A stretch of DNA of 64,000 nt, from assembly GCA_963978545.1 (NCBI GenBank), contig OZ021730.1, positions 3,574,201 to 3,638,200 on the forward strand. Reading direction: 5' to 3'. The stretch is from Linyphia triangularis (Eukaryota; Arthropoda; Arachnida; Araneae; Linyphiidae). This document shows, piece by piece, positions 1 to 11,594 of this stretch; within the stretch, counting starts at the first letter, position 1; the number at the start of each line of letters is the position of its first letter. Made by a program: the position numbers and the translations under genes. The notes beneath the pieces were generated by a model. That model was not told where the DNA came from. It worked only from the letters and a program-made list of their open reading frames with translations, and did no database searches.

Positions 1-420
1 ACAAGGATCGATAGAATAATGAACATCAGGACCAATTACCAAGCATTAACAAAAAGTATAGTTATTTTGAAAGCTGTAAAAATCTGATACTAAACTTTAA
101 AAATTAGTTATAAATGTTACCAACAGGTGGCGTTGTACACCATTTCTTATGAATAAAGAGTGTTTTGAAGCTCTGAAATCAGTCTTCCGACATATCCACT
201 ATTTAAACATTTAAATGTGAAAGGAAGTTAGCATTATTGCAAGGAATAATTGCAGAGGACAAATTTATAACATATTTCAAGAATTTTACAACTAGAGCGC
301 CATCTGCTGGTAACAACTATAACTAATTTTGAAACTTATATTATAGATATTTACAGCTTTTAAAATAACTATACTTTTTGAGTCAGTCTTCTATCGATCT
401 TTGTCTTCGAGTTATTTAAT
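1..420. mobile_element. Inverted-repeat transposon ends beside a satellite array
   Basis: Bases 1-130 and about 283-420 are inverted copies of one another. They share CTATCGATC, AAAGTATAGTTATTTT, AGCTGTAAA, the ATTAGTTATA region and the CAG(C)AGGTGGCG / CGCCATCTGCTG end. The element's outermost end on the right (ACATCCTGTATA) resembles the TACAGGRTGTCC ends of mariner-type elements. The left end is cut by the window or lost. Confidence 0.7.
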
Positions 421-2516
421 TTTAAAATCGGGAGTTTTTTTGTTGGACATCCTGTATAAACAAAATAGTTAGTAGTAAGAGGAAAATTGTAACTAATTTT
501 GAAACTTATGTTATAGATATTTACAGCTTTTAAAATAACTATACTTTTTGAGTCAGTCTTCTATCGATCTTTGTCTTCGAGTTATTTAATTTTAAAATCG
601 GGAGTTTTTTTGTTGGACATCCTGTATAAACAAAATAGTTAGTAGTAAGAGGAAAATTGTAACTAATTTTGAAACTTATGTTATAGATATTTACAGCTTT
701 TAAAATAACTATACTTTTTGAGTCAGTCTTCTATCGATCTTTGTCTTCGAGTTATTTAATTTTAAAATCGGGAGTTTTTTTGTTGGACATCCTGTATAAA
801 CAAAATAGTTAGTAGTAAGAGGAAAATTGTAACTAATTTTGAAACTTATGTTACAGATTTTTACAGCTTTTAAATAACTATACTTTTTGAGTCAGTCTTC
901 TATCGATCTTTGTCTTCGAGTTATTTAATTTTAAAATCGGGAGTTTTTTTGTTGGACATCCTGTATAAACAAAATAGTTAGTAGTAAGAGGAACATTGTA
1001 ACTAATTTTGAAACTTATGTTACAGATTTTTACAGCTTTTAAATAACTATACTTTTTGAGTCAGTCTTCTATCGATCTTTGTCTTCGAGTTATTTAATTT
1101 TAAAATCGGGAGTTTTTTTGTTGGACATCCTGTATAAACAAAATAGTTAGTAGTAAGAGGAAAATTGTAACTAATTTTGAAACTTATGTTACAGATTTTT
1201 ACAGCTTTTAAATAACTATACTTTTTGAGTCAGTCTTCTATCGATCTTTGTCTTCGAGTTATTTAATTTTAAAATCAGGAGGTTTTTTTTGGACATCCTG
1301 TATAAACAAAATAGTTAGTAGTAAGAGGAAAATTGTAACTAATTTTGAAACTTATGTTACAGATTTTTACAGCTTTTAAATAACTATACTTTTTGAGTCA
1401 GTCTTCTATCGATCTTTGTCTTCGAGTTATTTAATTTTAAAATCAGGAGGTTTTTTGTTGGACATCCTGTATAAACAAAATAGTTAGTAGTAAGAGGAAA
1501 ATTGTAACTAATTTTGAAACTTATGTTACAGATTTTTACAGCTTTTAAATAACTATACTTTTTGAGTCAGTCTTCTATCGATCTTTGTCTTCGAGTTATT
1601 TAATTTTAAAATCGGGAGTTTTTTTGTTGGACATCCTGTATAAACAAAATAGTTAGTAGTAAGAGGAAAATTGTAACTAATTTTGAAACTTATGTTACAG
1701 ATTTTTACAGCTTTTAAATAACTATACTTTTTGAGTCAGTCTTCTATCGATCTTTGTCTTCGAGTTATTTAATTTTAAAATCGGGAGTTTTTTTGTTGGA
1801 CATCCTGTATAAACAAAATAGTTAGTAGTAAGAGGAAAATTGTAACTAATTTTGAAACTTATGTTACAGATTTTTACAGCTTTTAAATAACTATACTTTT
1901 TGAGTCAGTCTTCTATCGATCTTTGTCTTCGAGTTATTTAATTTTAAAATCGGGAGTTTTTTTGTTGGACATCCTGTATAAACAAAATAGTTAGTAGTAA
2001 GAGGAAAATTGTAACTAATTTTGAAACTTATGTTACAGATTTTTACAGCTTTTAAATAACTATACTTTTTGAGTCAGTCTTCTATCGATCTTTGTCTTCG
2101 AGTTATTTAATTTTAAAATCGGGAGTTTTTTTGTTGGACATCCTGTATAAACAAAATAGTTAGTAGTAAGAGGAAAATTGTAACTAATTTTGAAACTTAT
2201 GTTACAGATTTTTACAGCTTTTAAATAACTATACTTTTTGAGTCAGTCTTCTATCGATCTTTGTCTTCGAGTTATTTAATTTTAAAATCGGGAGTTTTTT
2301 TGTTGGACATCCTGTATAAACAAAATAGTTAGTAGTAAGAGGAAAATTGTAACTAATTTTGAAACTTATGTTACAGATTTTTACAGCTTTTAAATAACTA
2401 TACTTTTTGAGTCAGTCTTCTATCGATCTTTGTCTTCGAGTTATTTAATTTTAAAATCAGGAGGTTTTTTTTGGACATCCTGTATAACAAAATAGTTAGC
2501 AGTAAGAGGAAAAAAT
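321..2516 (+). repeat. 170-bp tandem satellite, about 13 units
   Basis: Unit starts (AACTAATTTTGAAAC) fall at 321, 491, 661, 831, 1000, 1169 and so on to 2350, a period of 169-170 bp. Units are nearly identical. They differ mainly by ATAGATATTT versus CAGATTTTT, one lost A in an A run, and GGGAG versus AGGAG before the T run. The change from the first units to the later ones is stepwise, which fits local unequal exchange. Each unit is one transposon terminal arm. Confidence 0.95.
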
Positions 2517-2723
2517 ATGCCTTTATTCAAACTTTTCAAAATAAATTCAGCTTGAGCTGTCACAAAAATTTGAGTTGGGCCTTTTGAAAATTTGCACCTT
2601 AATGTTTTTGTGCAAAAAGTATAATCCAGCATCCTTAATCTAGTATAGAAAGGAAATTTCTAGAAATTGAGAAAGAAAAACCATCCAGTGGCTTTTGAAA
2701 AGTACCAAATGAAAAATACTAAC

Positions 2724-2833
2724 CCTGCCAACAAGATTCTCTGCACTGCCGATGACTTTTTCATCCGGATTGTACTTCTGCATGTGATTCGGGATCTCGA
2801 CTCCGTTCATTTCAGGTACATACTTGCTGGGTC
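2724..2833 (-). CDS. Ca-alpha1D: Cav1 exon: distal C-tail, last exon in the window
   Basis: A 110-nt exon (phase 1 to 0). With the G of the previous exon it reads GPSKYVPEMNGVEIPNHMQK then YNPDEKVIGSAENLVGR. SAENLVGR aligns with the SADSLVE-type start of the conserved distal Cav1 domain, so the last exon(s) should continue this domain to the left of the window. Acceptor GGTTTCAG, donor GTTAGT. The phase match with the 5120-5400 exon supports it strongly. Confidence 0.92.
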
Positions 2834-4344
2834 CTGAAACCACATTCAACACTGAATCATTGGAAATGAACAAGTTTTAGGGTGACAGTTGCTGCAGCTA
2901 AAAAGAAAAGTTCCTATTGCGGTATATCAGGCCCAGATGCCAAGCATTAACAATTTAACAATATTTGATGACAAAAATCTTCTCTTGTTAATACAATCTA
3001 TTGTACAAGTGTTGAAAGAAATAAGATTTTACTCTTTTAAAGAACCATTGAAATTGTGACTTTAACCTCAATAATATACCCCTAATAAAAGTACAATAGA
3101 TGTTGTGAATTATGTTGTAAAATATTCGCAATAGATGGTACTAACGGCTCTGTGAGTCAGCAAGCACTCATCTGCGAATGGGGCAATAGAAAATTTGAAG
3201 AGCTAAGAGAGACTAACATAGTGTGAACTCAAAATGTGTGATGTCCAATAGGAAATATTAACGACTTTAACACCTATAACACACATGTAACTCAGTACAA
3301 CTAAATGCTACCTACAGATACTACTATACATAACAGGAGGTATTTTAAGAGTAAAACCTTGTGTTTCTCCGAGTGAAGAAAAATCAATCAACATCAACCT
3401 TTTCATATGATAAAAAAAAACTGCCAATTTGAAGTTATTTTAATAAATAAACATGTGGCCACTTACTTAACTCATTATTGGAATTCTCCAAATTTGCAAT
3501 ATTAGGTCTTAACGTCCAATAAAGAAAATCACTATTCCATAAACATTGTCTGCTTGACTGTAACCTGGGCAAAACATGTGTGCAGACATTTACATGTTAC
3601 ATCTTGTATATTATTTAGGTCACAATACATGTTCTAATCTTAGATATTATTTCTAGATGATGTTTTTTTTTTAAGGCAATCTCTTTAATTTCCCTTTCTA
3701 CAAAAACCAACATTGATAAATGATATAAATCAAATTAAAGGCTAAGACGAACGCTTTTGATAATAGCACATTATGTCATTTGCTTGAAAATGAAAGTTTA
3801 AAAATCAGAAGAAAAAACTACATTTCCATTCAGTTTTGCTTTGCAGCAGAACAAAGTTTTTTTGTCGTTGAAGCGCCTTGAAACTTGACTTTGAAAGCGG
3901 ATGACAGGAGAGAGACTAACATCACATTCATATTGACGAAAATAATGTGATTGACAAATTTTCAAAGAAACTAAGATGTCTTGATTTTTCACTATACACA
4001 TTTTTAAAAAAATTGCTTGTTATAAAAAAAAAGTTATATCAAGTTTTAATTATAACAAGTTTAGATATAAACTTGTTCTATTAGAATTATTGTTCTATTG
4101 GAAATTGTTTTTGAAATTATCCCGTGGTATAGTAATATAACTCATGGACAACACATTTTAACTAAACAATTCAGCAGCCCAAAACTAAAAATTTTACCCT
4201 CCGTAATAGAACTCTGGATCCGCCCTTACACCCCCCCCCCACTCTCATAATTATGCCTCAGCTCGACTTCATTATATCATAGATATTTTTAGTGGGGGGA
4301 GGTGGAATTTGAGCAGTTGTAAATTCTGCTTAGAATAGACCTTT

Positions 4345-5096
4345 CTATAAGCATTTTCAAGTACTTTTAAGGACCTTAAGCCACAGACGGTTGTGCACGT
4401 ATATACACGACATTTGATCCCCAGTTTTTCCAGCAATACATAACATTTTTAAATTTATAAATAAAATTTAAAATATTTTTTACTATATATATTTTTATTA
4501 GGATGATAGTTTATAACCTATCTAAAACAAAATAAATAAAAAAAAATAATTAAAAAAAATTAGAAATATAATTTAAAAATTGTTGCAGGGTAAACTGTAG
4601 AATTTCGGCCATTCCCATGATTGTCAGTGGGTTAAGAATTTTCAAGTACTTTTAAGAACCTTTAAGCATTTTCAAGTACTTTTAAGGATCTTTAAGCATT
4701 TTCAAGTACTTTTAAGGACCTTTAAGCATTTTCAAGTACTTTTAAGGATATTTAAGTATTTTCAAGTACTTTTAAGGACCTTTAAGCATTTCAAGTATTT
4801 TTAAAGATCTTTAAGCATTTTCAAGTACTTTTAAGGATATTTAAGCATTTTCAAATACTCTTAAGGACCTTTAAGCATTTCAAGTATTTTTAAAGATCTT
4901 TAAGCATTTTCAAGTACTTTTAAGGACCTTTAAGCTTTTTCAAGTACTTTTAAGGACCTTTAAGCATTTTCAAGTACTTTTAAGGACCTTTAAGCTTTTT
5001 CAAGTACTTTTAAGGACCTTTAAGCATTTTCAAGTACTTTTAAGGCCTGGAAAACAAGTTAAAAAATATAAACACTTTTAATGACCGTGGGAACCT
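4345..5096. repeat. 30-bp minisatellite inside a CAGGGTTCCCAC-type element
   Basis: About 16 or more units of GCATTTTCAAGTACTTTTAA plus GGACCTTTAA. The same words occur singly near the right end of every CAGGGTTCCCAC element in the window, and the array ends with that element's terminus (AATGACCGTGGGAACC, 5080-5096). So it is an internal expansion of such an element. It stops about 24 bp from the donor of the 5120-5400 exon. Confidence 0.9.
4376..4635. mobile_element. TTAA-flanked short element, family 1
   Basis: Begins TTAAGCCACAGACGGTTGTG and ends CATGATTGTCAGTGGGTTAA. It interrupts the 30-bp minisatellite exactly at a TTAA within the unit, giving a 4-bp TTAA duplication. Related copies lie at 46629-46892 and 52737-53011. 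TTAA targets are typical of piggyBac-like elements, which is inferred here only from the TSD. Confidence 0.85.
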
Positions 5097-5119
5097 CATT
5101 AAGGAAGAGCAGTACTCAC

Positions 5120-5400
5120 CATGATAGGAAGCTCTGTGCACAGGCGTGTGATTGTGTCTGTCTGGTGAGCCGTCCCCCTCCGCTGCGGTCAGCCCCGCCA
5201 CCGCAAGCACAGGAAGTGGGGAAAACCTGAGGGATGCAGCGATTCGCGTCATCAGATTATTCGTGTCTGGCGGCTCCTCGCAGCTCGCCTGTTTCGTCAT
5301 GCAGGGGAGGCGAAACGAGCCTCCCCTCAGGAGGCGGCGAGGAGGGGGTGTGGGGGGCAGGGGGCGATCGTCGCAGGAGTCGCTCGCAGTAGAGGAAGGA
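5120..5400 (-). CDS. Ca-alpha1D: Cav1 exon: distal C-tail (PPTP and AVAGL block)
   Basis: A 281-nt exon (phase 2 to 1), the most GC-rich part of the window. It reads SPSSTASDSCDDRPLPPTPP, then PRRLLRGGSFRLPCMTKQAS, then CEEPPDTNNLMTRIAASLRF, then SPLPVLAVAGLTAAEGDGSP, then DRHNHTPVHRASYH plus G. The order PPTP, RR.L, SF....C..RQ-like S.EE.P, and LAVAGL...SP matches the distal tail block I know from vertebrate Cav1.2/1.3, just before the distal regulatory domain. Acceptor CCCCCTATAG, donor GTGAGT. Overlapping plus-strand and shorter minus-strand open frames here are shadows of this exon. Confidence 0.93.
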
Positions 5401-6781
5401 CTATAGGGGGAGTGTTAGAGAGTGGTTAGTGGAAGTGGAGGGGGCGATGCTAGTAGGTGGATGGCGTGTTAAAGACACTTGTTGACAGTAAATATGTTGG
5501 TAATTACACAACCGAAAACTATATTAGAGGTGAATATTTATTTATAGTACAAGATTCATGCTTATTTTTGATAGGTATTTGGAGGTACCTTATTAGTACG
5601 TTGACGAAACTAGGCAAAAAATTTCCATTTGCCATGAAAATTAAAAAAGCCTATAAAGATATCTAGCAAAGAAGGGTGTTTTTTTTTTTTTGGGGGGGGG
5701 GGGGGGGGAAGGGAATTTATAATTGAGAAATTAATTTTGGAACAATCTAGGTATGTGATACATGTGTTTAGGGTATTTTTTTTAATGCTGAATCGAATGA
5801 AAAAAAAGCAATATTCACATTTTACCTTTCCTTCCCTTTTAAATGTGTTTTTGTTTATAAAAAGGAATAACTTTTCTAAATTGATTATATCGTCTTGCAT
5901 TTTTTAGTTGATTTAGCATTAAAAAATATTCTAACAACATGCTTCTTATGCCTAGATTGTTTCAAAATTAATTTTTCAATTATAAATTGCTCTGGATCCC
6001 AACCCCCCAAAAAACCCACCCTTTTTTGCTAAATATTTTTACAGACTCTTGATTATTTATTTCCATGAAAAATGAAATGTTTTTGCCATGTCTCATCAAC
6101 GGACTAATTTTTGTTTATTTTTTATGTCCTATTTTACCTATACTATATACTTTTATAAAAGTAAAGAGCAATTACTTAAGCAATGAAATTACCTTCATGC
6201 TGGATGAAGTATTCTAAATAAATTTACGTGTTGCCATTTTGTGTAAATAAAATTTTTTCAGTTAAGATAATATAGATATTTAATATGAAACAAGGTTGAT
6301 GTTAAGAGAAGGATTAAAGTATAAAAACCAAAATATTTTAATGAAATGCTTAAAATTGAAATGCAAATCAAATCTGTCTTTACTTACCATATTATGAAAA
6401 TGTAGCAACTCTTTTGTAGAGTGGGTTAATAACATGATATCAAGTGAATTTGCAAAAACCACAGACATATATTCTTTCACACTATGTCAGGAGGGAAACT
6501 ATTTGAATGTTTACAACTGCCTGCTTTTTACAGCAACGTAAATACAAATTTTCAAAAACAAAATTTAAAAATATGTATGAAGAAAAAAAAAAACTTTGTT
6601 GATAAATTTTTCTAAAAATATTAAAGTTATTGATCGACAATGCGGTTCCATGCGTTTGGGAAATTCATTAAAAGAACAATTCAATTTCCCGATTTAATTG
6701 AAATTTTTAAAAAATTGTCTTATAAAACTGTCAAATTCCAAGTTTTCCCATACTTTTCCTTTTTGCTATACACCCTGTTTT

Positions 6782-7165
6782 CAGAGTTCCCACTCAAATC
6801 ACAGAATGAAAATCAATGACTTTTAAGGATATAATTAATGTTTTTAAGGACCTATGAAAATTTGTTTTCAGTCATCTTATCTATATATAAATTTTTAATA
6901 AAGTATATTCTACCAAAAAAGTCAAAGTTGGTGGATGCGCAATACAAATATGTCGGAAATTTTTGATACGGTGCAGATAAGTGGCGGTCACGTGGGGATA
7001 GCAAGTCTGAGTTGTATTTTTATAAATTTTGCAGCTGGACAACATCTGTAAAAATTAAGGACTTTTAAGGACCTCTAAGCATTTTCAAGGACTTTCAAGG
7101 CCTTAAAAACAAGTTCAAAAATATTAAGCACTTTTAATTCAAAAATATTAAGCACTTAAACCCTG
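6782..7165. mobile_element. CAGGGTTCCCAC-family MITE
   Basis: Decayed copy: starts CAGAGTTCCCACTCAAATCA and ends TAAACCCTG. The body shares AATCAATGACTTTTAAGGA, CAAATATGTCGGAAA and GTGGCGGTCACG with the other copies. Confidence 0.85.
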
Positions 7166-7245
7166 GTTTTGCCAAGTTGCAACCCTAGGTAGGGTAAATA
7201 TGCAAGTGGTACATTACTAATGCTATCTTAACTCTCATCAAAGTG

Positions 7246-7619
7246 CAGGGTGGCCACAAAATACAGGAAGAAAAGTTCCTCGATTTCCCCGATAGATTTC
7301 TACAAAATTCTCTGATAATACAGCAAACATTTTAAAAATTTTCCTTAATTTTTTTAATTTGTGTACATCAAATAGAACATTTATGCCAAAGAGATAATAT
7401 GCCAATTTTAAAAAAAAGTTTTAGGGGTAACAAAAAGTTTAAATTATACCGTTACATGAAATTTCTAATGATTACCACAATTCTTCAAGAAAATGGCACC
7501 AAAATACAAATAAACAGGGAAACATATCTTTAAAACATTAGAAAAATTCAATGATTTTTGTGAAATTTAAAAAAATTCCTCGACATTTCCCCCGATTTCC
7601 AGGATCTGTGGCCATTATG
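7246..7619. mobile_element. GTGGCCACA-family MITE, TSD AAGTG
   Basis: Starts CAGGGTGGCCACAAAATACA and ends GGATCTGTGGCCATTATG. It is flanked on both sides by AAGTG (7241-7245 and 7620-7624), a perfect 5-bp TSD. The inside is AT-rich with repeated TTCCCTGATTTCC-like words. Confidence 0.9.
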
Positions 7620-8286
7620 AAGTGACAATTTGGAAAAAGGGTAGTTTTTGAAAATAAATTTGACAATCAGTACTTAAAAAGCAACAGAAAGGCTAGATGA
7701 ATTTCTATAATATGGCAAGTAAACGATTTGGTTTGCAGTTAGTATTTTAACCCTTTGTATCTCATTATCTAATTTCTTTACACTAACTATATCATCCAAG
7801 CTTAATATTTTTTATTCAGTTTCCATTGAATAAATTACGAAATTTTTACAATGCCTCAAATACCAACCAAATATGTTCGCACACTCCAAATAATACATTA
7901 CAGTAACAAGATGCAAGAAACACACCAAATCACACGCAAACACATAAAAAAAGTTCAACAAAAACTCGCGCAAAGGATTTTACCATTCTAGTTTGTGCTG
8001 GTTATTTTAATCAACTTGCATAGTTATATTTAACATGATAAGATGAGATTAAAAAATTAACCCTTTCTTGGTAAATATTAGTAAGTATTAGTGATGGCAA
8101 TTCAAAAGGAAGTCCTAGTATGGACCTAGTATACTCGCTATATTACAATCCTCCATCCCAGTGCATTTAGAAACTACTTTCTATAAAACCTTGACATTTG
8201 GCGAGTAGGTACGAAAATGATAACTTGATAAAAGGTCATAATTGAGTTAATTTAATGTCCAATGATTATAAAGGAAAATTAAAATA

Positions 8287-8912
8287 TAGTCCGAGAGGCG
8301 ACTGCAATTTTTGGACCTCATCGAACATCATTCTGAATTTTTTATAGAAATTGGAGAAACGTGAGTAGAATACAAATCCACAGGTCTGCAGTGGCAAAAA
8401 TGGCTGAAACTGATCAAAAATTGACTTGAAATGAGTTGAACTAAAATCCGATTGCCAAATATGTCATATCTTGCCAAAAAGAGAACTAACTTTTTCATCT
8501 GGCAACCCACTTCATTTTGATTTTCAATGAGAAAAAGCGCAAACGATTTCTGATCTCTGGCTCGGAAAACTTGTATCTTTTAAAAGTAAGCCAAATTGGC
8601 GACATCAGTTACATCATCAGTAACGTAATGTTTATTACCAATTTGGCTCATTCGTGAAAGATGCAAGTAAGCCATCGCCACACATCCGAATCATCTGCTA
8701 CCTTCTTAATGGAAAATTAAAAAGTGAGGGTTACCAAATAAAAAGGCTCATTATTTGGCAATTAGATTTAGTTCAACTTATTAAAAGAGTTTCGGCCAGT
8801 TTTGCCACGGCAGACCAGTGGATTCGTAATCTACCCACTTTTTTCCAATTTCTATAAAAAATTCAGAATGATGTTCGATGGGGTCCAAAAATTGCAATCG
8901 CATCTCAGTCTA
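8287..8912. mobile_element. GGCGACTG-family element, TSD ATA
   Basis: Near-palindromic element with ends TAGTCCGAGAGGCGACTG and CAGTCTA. The arms carry GGACC(C)CATCGAACATCATT and TCCACTGGTCTGC(C)GTGGC in both orientations. ATA on each side (8284-8286, 8913-8915) is the target duplication, confirmed by comparison with the uninterrupted host repeat at 20375. Confidence 0.9.
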
Positions 8913-9135
8913 ATAGCAATAGAAAAACCAGGTGGAGCCACTGTGTAGGCATTGACTTAAGGATTTAAAATAAAAAATAAAATATATTAGACGCTATTTT
9001 TGAGTTTTTAATTTATGTTATTTCATTATCTTTTTCGTACCTAGTAACCAAATATCAAGGGGTTTTGTAGAAAGTAGTTTCTAAATGCACTGGGCTAGAA
9101 GATTGTAATGCAGCGAGTATATGGAATGATCCTTA

Positions 9136-9796
9136 TAGACTGAGAGGTGACTGCAATTTTTGGACCCCATCGAACATCATTCTGATTTTTTTATAGAAAT
9201 TTGAGAAAAGTGAGTAGATTACGAATCCACTGGTCTGCCGTGGCAAAAATGGCCGAAACTGGTCAAAAATTGACTTTTAATAAGTTGAACTAAATCCAAT
9301 TGCCAAATGTGCCATAACTTGCCAAATAATGAGCACTTTTTTTATTTGGTAACCCTTACTCTTTAATTTTCAATTAAGAAGGTTGCAGACAATTCAGATA
9401 TCCGGCGACGGTCTACTTGCATCTATTAAGAGGGAGCCAAGTTGGCAAAAAATATTACATCACTTATGACATAACTGATGTAGCTAATTTGGCTTACTTT
9501 TAAAAGATAGAAGTTTTAAGAGCCAAAGATCAGAAATCGTTTGAGCTTTTTCTCAATGAAAATCAAAATGAAGTGGGTTTCCAGACAAATGAGTTTGTTC
9601 TCTTTTTGGCAAGTTATGACATATTTGGAAATCCGATTTTAGTTCAACTCATTCCAAGTCGATTATTGATCAGTTTCGGCCATTTTTGCCACGGCAGACC
9701 AGTGGATTCTTAATCTACTCACTTTTCTCTAATTTCTATAAAAAAATCAGAATGATGTTCGATGGGGTCCAAAAATTGCAGTCGCCTCTCGAACTA
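9136..9796. mobile_element. GGCGACTG-family element, TSD TTA
   Basis: Same family as 8287-8912. Ends TAGACTGAGAGGTGACTG and CTCTCGAACTA, flanked by TTA (9133-9135 and 9797-9799). The host repeat without insertion reads CCTTACTAGGAC at 21536, which confirms the 3-bp duplication. Confidence 0.9.
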
Positions 9797-10545
9797 TTAC
9801 TAGGACTACCTCTCAATCTCAAAATTATTTGAAAACGGAAAAGATATTTACAATTTAGCACAACTTATTTTTTTTTAACATGCATACTTTTGTAAATCTT
9901 TCACTCATTACAAAATCACATTCAACACACAACCCTACAGTGGTTCCCAAAGAGGAGGAGGTTGGGGAGAGGGTCAGAAAACTTTGAGATGCCTCTAGGT
10001 TAACATACACTGAGGTTTTCATAAAACAAACAATGCAGAACATCGAAAAACATAGGATATTGTAATAAACTCTAACATTACATACATATGTTATAAAAAC
10101 TAGTTACAATACCGTAAAAATAATGCAATAAATGTGATAGTGCAAATAAGTGCATGTAAAGGTGCCAATATCAAGTGCAAACAAAATTAGATGGTTTTCT
10201 TTTTTAATTTGTTAAATAAACCTGTTTTGATATGTAGAATTATTTCTTCCCCTGTAAAAAAGTTGTTTACAGGAGAAATATTTTGAATTTCCCTAATATA
10301 TCCTTAACAATTCGTGATCATATTTTCACGACATTATATATGTAAACAGTTCAAAAGTAAATTTACAGAAATTTAGTGTATAAAAATTAATTTGAATATA
10401 CATGTCCTTAAAATATTTAGGTAACTAATTAAATATCCAATAAAAACTCAAAATAGATGTCTCTTTAAAATTTTGTCAAAAAAAAAAAAAAAAAAAAAAA
10501 CCATTCAGCGAAACAAGAATTATTTTATGTGCAATTCCCTGCTGT

Positions 10546-11110
10546 AAGCATAAGACATTTTAGGTCTTTTTTTCTACTCGTAAACAAATTAGAATTCTAA
10601 AATTATTATCAATCTAGCAATTATGCTTTTGTTTGATATAGCTTTACTTGGTGACAAAGTTATATTGAAAAGTAATTATTTTAACTAGGTCAAGACATTT
10701 TAGCTCTTTTTTCTACTCATAAACAAATTAGAATTCTAAAATTATTATCAATCTAGCAATTATGCTTTTGTTTGATATAGCTTTACTTGGTGACAAAGTT
10801 ATATTGAAAAGTAATTATTTTAACTAGGTCAAGACATTTTAGCTCTTTTTTCTACTCATAAACAAATTAGAATTCTAAAATTATGATCAATCTAGCAATT
10901 ATGCTTTTGTTTGATATAGCTTTACTTGGTGACAAAGTTATATTGAAAAGTAATTACTTTAACTAGGTCAAGACATTTTAGCTCTTTTTTCTACTCGTAA
11001 ACAAATTAGAATTCTAAAATTATTATCAATCTAGCAATTATGCTTTTGTTTGATATAGCTCTACTTGGTGACAAAGTTATATTGAAAAGTAATTATTTTA
11101 ACTAGGTCAA
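10546..11110 (+). repeat. 139-bp tandem array, 4 units
   Basis: The word TCTAGCAATTATGCTTTTG recurs at a 139-bp spacing (TTATGC at about 10621, 10760, 10899 and 11038). Units start GACATTTTAG(G/C)TCTTTTTT and end TTTAACTAGGTCAA. The units are nearly identical. Confidence 0.95.
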
Positions 11111-11159
11111 ATATGTATTTATATCGTCTGACGTATAGGACACATCCGTTTCCCTTGCA

Positions 11160-11330
11160 TTGGACTAGATAAATGCATATTTGACCTAGTTAAAACAATT
11201 ATTCTTCCATATAACTTTGTCACCAAGTAATATGATATAAAATGAAAACATAACTCTTAGATTCATCTTAATTTTATAATTCTTATCTGTTTACGAGTAG
11301 AAAAAAAGAGTCAAAATGTCCAGTGCATCA
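11160..11330 (-). mobile_element. Inverted single copy of the 139-bp unit (other transposon arm)
   Basis: Reads TTTGACCTAGTTAAAACAAT, then ATAACTTTGTCACCAAGTAA, and ends CGAGTAGAAAAAAAGAGTCA plus AAATGTC, the reverse complement of the array unit with more divergence. With the array it forms a terminal-inverted-repeat element of about 0.8 kb. Confidence 0.85.
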
Positions 11331-11594
11331 GTCAGAGAATTGCCTTTGTATATTATTTCTGAATTGTGTTTTTTTTTTCTGTGATAGTCCTTTTTTCTCA
11401 AGCAAAATCATAATCATTCTTTTTACAAAATCATAATGAATAAATTATTTAACAATTTAAAGTTGAAAGATACAACACTTGAAAAATGAGGGAGGAATCA
11501 ATTAGACAAAATAGTTTTTACATGTATTTAAAGTATTACAATGATGTTTGAATTGTTAGGGAACCACTGCAGTAGAGCACTGATTAGCTGAGAG

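Larger units (their letters stand above)
2834..5119 (-). other. Intron, 2.3 kb
   Basis: Contains a 30-bp minisatellite (about 4345-5045) interrupted by a TTAA element (4376-4635). Nothing was recognised at 2880-4340 apart from short homopolymer runs. Confidence 0.7.
8106..9811. mobile_element. Fold-back element AGGAAGTCCTAG, copy 1, with two nested MITEs
   Basis: The two arms are inverted copies: AGGAAGTCCTAG, GTGCATTTAGAAACTACTTT and GTACGAAAATGAT near 8106-8225; the complements near 9045-9135 and 9798-9811. Two 3-bp-TSD elements (8287-8912 and 9136-9796) sit inside it. Other copies are at about 20194-21551 and 54863-56988. Confidence 0.85.

Noticed and set aside
321..2516. Regular direct repeats considered as a CRISPR array
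   Set aside because: Period 170 bp with no variable spacers, AT-rich eukaryotic context and a link to a transposon arm: it is a satellite.
5152..5406. 84-codon plus-strand open frame (MCLSGEPSPSAAV...)
   Set aside because: Antisense shadow of the GC-rich distal-tail exon; the minus strand has matching splice sites, codon phase and Cav1 tail similarity.
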